Source: DASYYE01 sp035946955 (lineage in GTDB: Bacteria > Actinomycetota > Actinomycetes > Streptosporangiales > Streptosporangiaceae). From it: a stretch of DNA of 5,718 nt. A model generated the notes under the pieces. The model did no database searches, had not been told where the DNA came from, and worked only from the letters and a program-made list of their open reading frames with translations. Shown in pieces: positions 1 to 4,717 of this stretch; the stretch's first letter is position 1, and every line of letters starts with the position of its first letter. The stretch covers positions 1-5,718 of the forward strand of contig DASYYE010000283.1 of NCBI GenBank assembly GCA_035946955.1, in the 5' to 3' direction. A program made the position numbers and the translations under genes.

Positions 1-375
1 TGGTATGACACCGGGCACGAAGGCACACCAAGCGAGGAGTGGTACCGCCTAGCGGCGCAGCGTCAGCAGCAGCGGCACAACTACCACCACGTGAGAGCAT
101 GCGGAGACTGCGCGATCCGCAGCATCTGCGACGGCTTCCACACGCAATACACCACCCGTTGGGGCGGCGGCGAGGCCCGGCCCTACCCAGGCACGCGGAT
201 CAGCGACCCACATCATTTCATCGCAGGCCAGCGCAAGCGGGACTACGTGATCCCGGACGAGGCTGCCAGCCGCGAAATGTCCCCGCCAGAAGGCGGCGGG
301 CGGATGGCGGGACAGCTCACGCTGGAGGGCAGCGGCGGCGCGGCAGACCGGCACACCAAGCCCGCCAGGCGGTGA
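1..375 (+). CDS. Radical SAM/SPASM-domain protein, C-terminal part only (5' end outside window)
   Basis: The reading frame is open from base 1 and ends at TGA 373-375, giving the last 124 residues. Visible residues C34, C37 and C43 form a CxxCxxxxxC pattern followed at once by DGF and, a few residues on, Y50 and a WGGGEARPY stretch. In SPASM/twitch radical SAM enzymes such a C-terminal cysteine group ligates an auxiliary iron-sulfur cluster, so I infer a cytosolic SAM-dependent radical enzyme acting on a peptide, sugar or nucleoside-type substrate. The diagnostic CxxxCxxC SAM-cluster motif would lie upstream and cannot be seen. The final 35 or so residues are Gly/Pro/Arg-rich and look non-structural. 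The stop overlaps the next gene's GTG start by 4 nt, placing this enzyme at or near the head of the four-gene cassette. Alternative: another cysteine-cluster Fe-S protein. Family call fairly sure, substrate unknown. Confidence 0.75.
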   Translation, partial: WYDTGHEGTPSEEWYRLAAQRQQQRHNYHHVRACGDCAIRSICDGFHTQYTTRWGGGEARPYPGTRISDPHHFIAGQRKRDYVIPDEAASREMSPPEGGGRMAGQLTLEGSGGAADRHTKPARR

Positions 376-1694
376 ACTGGCTGTCCCTGACTACGCTGGC
401 GCTGGTGACCGCGCTGGCGATACGCCAGGTATTCATTTTGTCCGCCATTGTGCGGTCGGGCCGTTTCCTGCGCCAGCGCGGCGCACCGGTCCCCACGCGC
501 CAGGAAGAACCCGAGTTCTTCGTGGTCCTTCCCGTGCTGCGTGAGGCAGCGCTCCTCGGTGAAACGGTCGCGCACTTCCGGGCACTCGCCCACGGGCACC
601 CGGCAACCGTCGTGGTCGTCACCACTGCCCGCGAGACCGCCGAAGCCCACATGCACGGCGAGGCCGGGGACACCATCGCGGCGGCTGAGGCACTGGCCCA
701 GCGCGGCGAATGCGTCCACCTGCATTATCCCGACCCTACGGGAGTCAAAGGGGACCAGCTCAACTACGCCGCAGCCCACTGCGCCCAGACGCTGCCTCCC
801 GTGGCGCTCAACTCAGGGGCGTTCATCCTGTGCTACGACGCCGACTCCCGGCCCCCGCTAGGCTCGCTCGCGAGCTTCGCCAGCGTGATTACCGAAAACC
901 CCGAAGCCGGCGTCTTCCACCAGTCCTCTCGCTTCGAACTCCGCCCCGTTCACCCCACACGGCCGCGGGGGTTCGGCCGGATGGTCTGTGACGCCGGCGC
1001 GCTCCGCGCTAACCGGTTCGTCCTTGGGTTCGAGATACCACGCCTGACCAACTGTTCGGCACGGGTCAGTGCCGTCAAACGGGCACTGTGCTCCGGTGTC
1101 TACGCGCACGTGACCGGTCACGGACTGTGCGTCCGGCTCGCCCTGCTTCGGAGCCTGCCGTTCCCGGCCCGCTCGCCGCTGGAAGACATGCACTACAGCT
1201 TCATCCTCGGCTCCCGTGGACTGCCTATGCTCGCCGTGCCGAGCCTGGACTCCGCCGAGGTCCCAGGCACAGTGCGCGGGCAGGTGGGGCAAGCGGCCCG
1301 GTGGTTCTTCGGCCCAGCCCGGTTCACGCGGTACCTCAGAGACCCAGCCACACGGCGCGGCTGGCGGGCCTGGCTGATGGCCGCGTCGGCGTTCGGGTCC
1401 GCTGCCGAGTGGATCGGCTGCGCCATCGTCCCAGCCCTGGCCTGCGTCCTCTTGGCCGTAGGTGACGGGCCGGTGAGGGCCGCGACGGCCTTCCTCGTAG
1501 TGGTTTGCGGGGTGCAGTTGGTGCTGACAGAACGCTGGCTCGGCTCCCCCACGCGGCTGTCCGCTCGAGTGGCCCGCTTGCTTGCCTTCCCGCTGGCCTG
1601 CGCGGTCCACGGTGCCGGGGGCATCGTCGACACCGGCCGCCTGCTGGCAGGCGGAACCGGCGCGGGGAAGACCGAGCGAGGCCCTACGCCATGA
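372..1694 (+). CDS. Membrane-associated family 2 glycosyltransferase
   Basis: The gene encodes 440 residues starting at GTG 372, which overlaps the preceding TGA as GTGA. I chose this start because the frame upstream only shadows the radical SAM gene and because it puts a hydrophobic helix (about 4-26) at the N-terminus. The GT-A core shows a nucleotide-sugar-binding strand (FFVVLPVLRE, 49-58), KGDQLN (126-131), the metal-binding DAD (156-158), an acceptor-side ED (271-272) and QAARW (307-311). This D/DxD/ED/QxxRW order is that of GT2 enzymes related to cellulose and hyaluronan synthases. Hydrophobic segments follow at about 334-364, 368-386 and 400-420. It should transfer a sugar from a nucleotide donor at the cytoplasmic membrane face. 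At 440 residues it is shorter than polysaccharide synthases, so it may make a short product or a single transfer. Donor and acceptor cannot be read from sequence. Its stop overlaps the kinase start as ATGA. Confidence 0.85.
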   Translation: MNWLSLTTLALVTALAIRQVFILSAIVRSGRFLRQRGAPVPTRQEEPEFFVVLPVLREAALLGETVAHFRALAHGHPATVVVVTTARETAEAHMHGEAGDTIAAAEALAQRGECVHLHYPDPTGVKGDQLNYAAAHCAQTLPPVALNSGAFILCYDADSRPPLGSLASFASVITENPEAGVFHQSSRFELRPVHPTRPRGFGRMVCDAGALRANRFVLGFEIPRLTNCSARVSAVKRALCSGVYAHVTGHGLCVRLALLRSLPFPARSPLEDMHYSFILGSRGLPMLAVPSLDSAEVPGTVRGQVGQAARWFFGPARFTRYLRDPATRRGWRAWLMAASAFGSAAEWIGCAIVPALACVLLAVGDGPVRAATAFLVVVCGVQLVLTERWLGSPTRLSARVARLLAFPLACAVHGAGGIVDTGRLLAGGTGAGKTERGPTP

Positions 1695-2326
1695 CCAGCC
1701 AGCCCTATGTCGTGACGCTTGAAGGCCCGTGCTGTGCTGGCAAGACCACCTTGGGCCGACGCCTGCTGCAGGAACTTGACGGCCTCAAGGCCGCGTTCGC
1801 GCCGTGTTATGCCGACTACGCGGGCGGCAGGCGGTTCCTGCCCCGCCAGGAAGCACGTTCGGTGAGGGAACGGGAACAGGCGCTGCTGCAGTTGCTCGAC
1901 CTCGAAGCCGGGCGCCTCGCAGACCTGCCGTCCGACAGCGACGCGATCATCGCTGACCGTAGCGTCCACACGCTGCTCGCACACTCCTACGCTCTCGAAC
2001 AGATGACTGGTATCCGCCTGTTCGCGCCTTCGGTGCGCTTGCTTCACGAGTCGCTCATCCCCGCCTGGCCGGACCTGGTCGTATATCTAGACCTGCCCCA
2101 AGACGCCGTGGGTGAGCGCAACCACGGCAAGTTCCCCGCTGGGAGCATCTACACCGACCCCGCCTTCAACACCTCGGTCCGTGCGTATTTCTCGCGACTC
2201 GCCGGCCAGAAAACACCCCACGTCATGTGGCTGGATGCCACGCTGGACCCGGCGGAACTGGCCCGGCTGACCGGGCTGCGGGTACGGCAGATGGCGGGAT
2301 TCCACGACATCGAGGGAGCTGTATGA
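1691..2326 (+). CDS. P-loop nucleotide kinase, thymidylate/deoxynucleoside kinase-like
   Basis: The 211-residue protein starts at ATG 1691, overlapping the glycosyltransferase stop as ATGA; a weak GAGG lies about 9 nt upstream. The Walker A loop is GPCCAGKT (12-19), right after the first beta strand (VVTLE). DRS at 89-91 followed by VHTLLAHSYALEQ corresponds to the DRY/ERS region that contacts the substrate in thymidylate and deoxynucleoside kinases. DLVVYLDLP (128-136) fits the later core strand that precedes the lid. The lid region (about 140-165) is poor in arginine compared with true thymidylate kinases. Size matches that family (about 200-220 residues). It probably transfers the ATP gamma-phosphate to a nucleoside, nucleotide or similar small molecule. 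Its place in a dedicated operon points to a pathway intermediate or self-resistance step, not housekeeping dTTP synthesis (inference). Alternative: a generic AAA-type small-molecule kinase. Confidence 0.8.
   Translation: MTSQPYVVTLEGPCCAGKTTLGRRLLQELDGLKAAFAPCYADYAGGRRFLPRQEARSVREREQALLQLLDLEAGRLADLPSDSDAIIADRSVHTLLAHSYALEQMTGIRLFAPSVRLLHESLIPAWPDLVVYLDLPQDAVGERNHGKFPAGSIYTDPAFNTSVRAYFSRLAGQKTPHVMWLDATLDPAELARLTGLRVRQMAGFHDIEGAV
2312..2318 (+). promoter_or_regulatory. Ribosome binding site of the HAD gene
   Basis: GAGGGAG lies 4 nt before ATG 2323, inside the end of the kinase gene. It is the clearest Shine-Dalgarno in the plus-strand operon and supports ATG 2323 as the HAD start, although the frame is open further upstream. 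Confidence 0.7.
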
Positions 2327-3051
2327 AGCAGGTGCCGCTGTCGGGGCGGGTCATCTTCTCGGACTGGCACGGCGTGCTGTCTCGTGACCCGTTTTGGGTC
2401 TCCATACGTCATAGCGCCACGCACCCTCTGCATGACCAGCTAGAAGCAGGGATGGCTGGGGTGTTCGCAAGCGACCGGGACACCGCGAACGAGTGGATGA
2501 AGGGCCTGCTGTCCTCCGGTCAGGTGATCGCGGAGATGGGCATCCAGCTCGACCGCAGGTTTCGCGACGACTTCCTCGCGCGGCGGCTCGACCTGGACTG
2601 TGCTCGGATGAAGGTCAACGCCGAACTGTTCGAGGTGCTGCGGGTCTTGCGGACCGAGGCGATGGTGGTGATCGCTACGGACAACATGGACTGCTTCGCC
2701 CGTGCCTTCGAAGACGCCCGCCGCCGTCACCGGCGTCGGCCGCGCGAACGTGAGACGCTGGCGGACTGGGCGGTGATCTGCGACGACATCGTCTGCTCCA
2801 GTGAGGCTGGCGCGCTCAAGAGCGAGGATCCGCAGGCGTTCTTTGGGCCCTGGTTCGCGTCACACGGGCTCTCCTTCGCAGACTCCGTGCTGATCGATGA
2901 CCGGGCCGACAACTGTGCAGCATTCACCGCCCAAGGCGGCGCGACCATCCAGTGGAAGATGGGCACTCACGACATCAGCGAGGCCACCGCCCAGCTCAAG
3001 AGCTGGCTCAACAACGACACCACCCGACACCCGCCGCTGGCACACCAGTAG
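2323..3051 (+). CDS. HAD-superfamily hydrolase with an unusual D-W-H motif I
   Basis: The gene encodes 242 residues, starting at ATG 2323 in an ATGA overlap with the kinase. HAD motifs appear in order: motif I IFSDWHGVLS with nucleophile D14; motif II VVIATDN with T119; motif III ALKSEDPQAF with K166; motif IV VLIDDRADN with D192/D193. Residues about 24-100 between motifs I and II are the right size for a helical C1 cap, which suits small-molecule substrates. Phosphatases and phosphomutases normally carry Asp two residues after the nucleophile as general acid/base; here that residue is His16. HAD dehalogenases and phosphonatases also depart from Asp there (phosphonatase motif I is DWAG-like), so the chemistry may be altered. 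The expected role is to hydrolyse a phosphorylated intermediate made by the neighbouring kinase or released during glycosyl transfer (inference). An Arg-rich segment (131-143) is notable. Last gene of the plus-strand cassette. Confidence 0.85.
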   Translation: MKQVPLSGRVIFSDWHGVLSRDPFWVSIRHSATHPLHDQLEAGMAGVFASDRDTANEWMKGLLSSGQVIAEMGIQLDRRFRDDFLARRLDLDCARMKVNAELFEVLRVLRTEAMVVIATDNMDCFARAFEDARRRHRRRPRERETLADWAVICDDIVCSSEAGALKSEDPQAFFGPWFASHGLSFADSVLIDDRADNCAAFTAQGGATIQWKMGTHDISEATAQLKSWLNNDTTRHPPLAHQ

Positions 3052-3055
3052 GCAC

Positions 3056-3364
3056 TCAGCCCGCATCTGCCGCTGTGGCGGCCGAACGCCGCCGGTCACA
3101 GACCAGGCGTTCCCGCTCAACCGCCGGCCACAGACCAGCAAGCACACCGCCTGTGCCCAGCACCCGGTCGCAATGCACCGCGAAATCCTGGCTCGGCCAG
3201 CGTTCCCCTTTTTCGATCTTGGCCACGGACTCCTGGCTGTGCCAGACCTGTCTCGCCAGCGAACGCTGGGTCAACCGCCGCTCCGTCCGCCAGCGGCGCA
3301 GCTCAGCCCCGAAACGGTCACGCACTGATGCCTCCGGCGTTAACTCACGTGGTCGACGGCCCAT
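3056..3364 (-). CDS. Short XRE-family helix-turn-helix regulator with a TTA codon
   Basis: The 102-residue protein reads from ATG 3364; an upstream in-frame GTG at 3412 would add 16 residues but has no Shine-Dalgarno, and ATG 3364 has only a weak one. A lambda-repressor-like HTH occupies about 17-71: RFGAELRRWR, then LTQRSLARQV and SQESVAKIEKGERWP, the usual scaffold and recognition helices. Many streptomycete regulators of this type carry a further sensor domain of about 170 residues (DUF5753); here the protein ends about 30 residues after the HTH with an Arg/Ala-rich tail. Codon 8 is TTA (3341-3343), rare in streptomycetes and read there by the bldA leucyl-tRNA. It is the last minus-strand gene, 78 nt after the ATP-binding protein, with which such regulators are often paired. 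Its stop is 4 bp from the HAD stop. Targets unknown; control of the adjacent cassette is only a guess. Confidence 0.75.
   Translation of the reverse strand: MGRRPRELTPEASVRDRFGAELRRWRTERRLTQRSLARQVWHSQESVAKIEKGERWPSQDFAVHCDRVLGTGGVLAGLWPAVERERLVCDRRRSAATAADAG
3077..3093. terminator. Possible hairpin terminator for the convergent transcripts
   Basis: A perfect 6-bp stem GGCGGC/GCCGCC encloses a 5-nt loop, 26 nt after the HAD stop and inside the 3' end of the XRE gene. A smaller GGTC-ACA-GACC hairpin follows at 3094-3104. No T tract follows. Because the two stop codons are only 4 bp apart, any terminator for the plus-strand operon must lie within the XRE gene. Such hairpins also arise by chance in GC-rich coding sequence. 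Confidence 0.3.
3089..3138. repeat. 18-bp imperfect direct repeat in the 3' end of the XRE gene
   Basis: CCGCCGGYCACAGACCAG occurs at 3089-3106 and 3121-3138, identical at 17 of 18 positions and offset by 32 bp. Since 32 is not a multiple of three, the copies are read in different frames: as LWPAV and as LVCDRR on the minus strand. The match therefore does not come from repeated protein sequence. It could be a small duplication or a paired protein-binding site. Confidence 0.55.
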
Positions 3365-3442
3365 GCCACCCGCCTGTCGATGCGTGACGGCGCGGGGCGG
3401 TTGATACCTCACCGCACGCGATGGCTGCCGTCGGAACGCTCG

Positions 3443-4027
3443 TCATTGCTGGGCGCCTATGAGTGCCCAGACCACCTTGCCGCCCTGCTGAGGTGTGGGG
3501 TAACTGCCCCATTCGTCGCTGAGCGTGGCGACCAGGAGGAGGCCCCGGCCGCTTTCGGCGTATTCGTCTGCCTGGACCAGGGCTGGGGGCTGCGGGTCGG
3601 CGTCCCACACCAGGACCAGGAGCCGTTGGTTGTCGGTGAGCAGCCATAGCCGCACCGGGTCGGTCCCCGGCGTGGCCTGGGCGGCGGCGACCGCGTTGGC
3701 GGTGAGTTCGGAGACCACCTGCTCCGCGTCCGCACTGAGAGGTGTCAGCCCCCATTCCCATACGAGCTGGCAGGTGTGCAGGCGTGCTGAGGGCACCGCC
3801 CCGGGCAGCGCGCCGAGTTCCAGGTAGTCGCGTACCGGCCATCGGGCTGCCATGTCGGTTCCCTGGTGCTGGGCGGGCAGGACCGGCACCGGAGCACGAC
3901 TCTGGCTGGGACCGCGCGAGAGCAAGGGGCTCGCGGTCCCATCGACGGTGCCGGTCTCGCCCTGGGCAGGGCGGGCACCGCTGCCACGCGGCCGTGGCGC
4001 TGTCTGGGTGCTCGTCCTGCTGGTCAT
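3443..4027 (-). CDS. HATPase_c-type ATP-binding protein (anti-sigma/histidine-kinase-like)
   Basis: From ATG 4027 the protein has 194 residues. The conserved part starts around residue 59 (MAARWPVRDYLELGALP) and shows the Bergerat ATP-binding features: N box VVSELTANAV (E107, N111), a G1-like VWDADPQPP (D142), and SGRGLLLV (G160, G162). Streptomycetes encode many such stand-alone proteins, related to RsbW/SpoIIAB anti-sigma kinases and often beside XRE regulators, as here. Two starts are possible. ATG 4027 has AAGGAAA 6 nt upstream and sits 51 nt from the acetyltransferase stop. ATG 3853 has TTCCCT on the plus strand, read as AGGGAA 5 nt upstream, and would give a 136-residue protein without the low-complexity Ser/Pro/Arg N-terminus. 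I prefer 4027 for compactness, but three hairpins within 3908-3998 weaken that choice. Likely a soluble signalling partner of unknown target. Confidence 0.82.
   Translation of the reverse strand: MTSRTSTQTAPRPRGSGARPAQGETGTVDGTASPLLSRGPSQSRAPVPVLPAQHQGTDMAARWPVRDYLELGALPGAVPSARLHTCQLVWEWGLTPLSADAEQVVSELTANAVAAAQATPGTDPVRLWLLTDNQRLLVLVWDADPQPPALVQADEYAESGRGLLLVATLSDEWGSYPTPQQGGKVVWALIGAQQ
3859..3864 (-). promoter_or_regulatory. Candidate internal ribosome binding site of the ATP-binding protein
   Basis: Read on the minus strand this is AGGGAA, 5 nt before ATG 3853, which directly precedes the conserved part of the protein. It makes 3853 a credible alternative or second translation start. Confidence 0.45.
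3908..3940. other. Hairpin with a 9-bp perfect stem
   Basis: GGGACCGCG (3908-3916) pairs perfectly with CGCGGTCCC (3932-3940) across a 15-nt loop whose ends can add an AG/CT pair. It lies in the part of the ATP-binding gene upstream of the alternative start at 3853, so it may be leader RNA structure instead of coding sequence. Confidence 0.5.
3946..3980. other. Two-tier hairpin
   Basis: The outer arms CGGTGCC (3946-3952) and GGCACCG (3974-3980) enclose an inner stem CGCCCT/AGGGCG (3958-3963 with 3968-3973, GGGC loop). A one-sided bulge of 5 nt (3953-3957) separates the tiers. It begins 5 nt after the previous hairpin. Confidence 0.5.
3983..3998. other. Short hairpin, third in a tandem series
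   Basis: GCCACG (3983-3988) pairs with CGTGGC (3993-3998) around a CGGC loop. It starts 2 nt after the previous hairpin, so bases 3908-3998 can fold almost entirely into three consecutive stems. Confidence 0.4.
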
Positions 4028-4033
4028 CAACGG

Positions 4034-4040
4034 TTTCCTT
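4034..4040 (-). promoter_or_regulatory. Ribosome binding site for the upstream start of the ATP-binding protein
   Basis: On the minus strand this is AAGGAAA, 6 nt before ATG 4027, within a locally A-rich stretch that looks intergenic. It supports the longer form of the ATP-binding protein. Confidence 0.55.
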
Positions 4041-4050
4041 GTTCTCTGTG

Positions 4051-4087
4051 GCGGGGTGAGGAGGCTGGCGGTGTTGCCTCACTCCGC
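4051..4087 (-). terminator. Hairpin across the acetyltransferase stop codon, terminator or attenuator-like
   Basis: Arms at 4051-4061 and 4077-4087 form an 11-bp stem with one imperfect pair (4055 with 4083: G-T on the plus strand, C-A on the minus strand) around a 15-nt loop. The stem contains the acetyltransferase TGA (4079-4081). No T tract follows on the minus strand, so it would be a non-canonical terminator, common in actinobacteria, or an mRNA-stabilising structure. If it terminates, the permease-acetyltransferase pair is a separate transcript from the regulators. Confidence 0.45.
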
Positions 4088-4717
4088 GAGGGCCAAGGGC
4101 TTGTGGCGCCAGAGGGGGTACATGAGCGGCCCGTCGGGCAGGTGGATTGGGGGCCCGTGGTCGGTGTAGCCGCAGGTGAGGTAGAAACGGCGGGTGTGCA
4201 GGTCAGAGGCTTCCAGGTACACCGGAGTGCCAGCCTGGTCGAGGGTGGCGTGGTGGGCGCGCAGCAGCGCGCTGCCGATCCCCTGACCCTGGCGGTCGGG
4301 GCGGACGGCGAGGATGGCCAGGTGGTGGTGGCCGGTGCCGGTGGGGTGGTGGCGGCCGAGAACCTCGTCGAAGGACTCGAACCGCTGGGCGAACGGGCCC
4401 GCCGCAGCGGCCAGCCGCGGTCCGTAGCCAGGGTCGGTGACAGGGCCTTCCGCGCCTATAGGCAGCCACAGGGCGGCGGCGGTGCGGCTGGGGGTGGTGC
4501 AGACTATGCCGTGGGCGAGGGCGTCGGCGAGGCAGAGCCGGAAGTAGCCGGGGAGCACCCGGCGGCGGGCCTCGAGGGCGGGGACACGCCACTGCGACGG
4601 CGCCAGGTCACAGAACGCATCGGCGATGACCCGGCTCAGGACGTCCAGGTCGGCCGTGTCCGCCCGTACCACGCTGCGGGATGAGCGCCGGGGCAGCCGC
4701 GTGCTGCTGGCCGTCAT
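4079..4717 (-). CDS. GNAT-family N-acetyltransferase
   Basis: The protein has 212 residues, from ATG 4717, which overlaps the permease stop as ATGA; no good Shine-Dalgarno is present, so coupled translation is likely. The GNAT core lies in the second half: strand LAILAV (133-138), acetyl-CoA pyrophosphate loop RQGQGIG (142-148) then SALL, and the late-core VYLEASDLHTRRFY (166-179) with CGY (182-184), the usual ending of these domains. The N-terminal half (VIADAFCDLAP, ALWLPIGAEGP) matches the layout of actinobacterial GNATs of about 200 residues that carry an H-rich segment before the core (here 122-132). It should move an acetyl group from acetyl-CoA to an amine in the cytosol. Substrate is unknown; coupling to an amino acid or amine permease suggests a transported amine or amino acid (inference). 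Confidence 0.88.
   Translation of the reverse strand: MTASSTRLPRRSSRSVVRADTADLDVLSRVIADAFCDLAPSQWRVPALEARRRVLPGYFRLCLADALAHGIVCTTPSRTAAALWLPIGAEGPVTDPGYGPRLAAAAGPFAQRFESFDEVLGRHHPTGTGHHHLAILAVRPDRQGQGIGSALLRAHHATLDQAGTPVYLEASDLHTRRFYLTCGYTDHGPPIHLPDGPLMYPLWRHKPLALAE

Noticed and set aside
39..371. Frame-3 N-terminal extension of the glycosyltransferase from ATG-type starts near base 39
   Set aside because: It runs antiparallel to no domain, is Pro/Arg-rich and fully overlaps the SPASM-bearing frame. GTG 372 gives a normal N-terminal helix and a GTGA overlap.
858..1610. Minus-strand open frame of 250 codons opposite the glycosyltransferase
   Set aside because: Composition is typical of the complement of GC-rich coding DNA, with no recognisable domain; the plus-strand frame carries all GT2 motifs.
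1193..2047. Minus-strand open frame of 284 codons opposite the glycosyltransferase and kinase
   Set aside because: It spans the boundary of two clear plus-strand genes and shows no domain.
3365..3442. Possible promoter for the XRE gene in the 78-nt gap
   Set aside because: No convincing -10/-35 pair was found; only a weak GACGGC/GCCGTC inverted repeat with a 35-nt spacer.
3345..4082. Minus-strand open frame of 245 codons overlapping the ATP-binding protein and XRE gene
   Set aside because: It is Pro/Arg/Gly/His-rich without motifs, while the alternative frame has N-box and G-box residues.
3866..4684. Plus-strand open frame of 272 codons opposite the acetyltransferase
   Set aside because: It is Gly/Val/Glu-rich shadow sequence; the minus strand has the acetyl-CoA loop RQGQGIG and the ATGA overlap.
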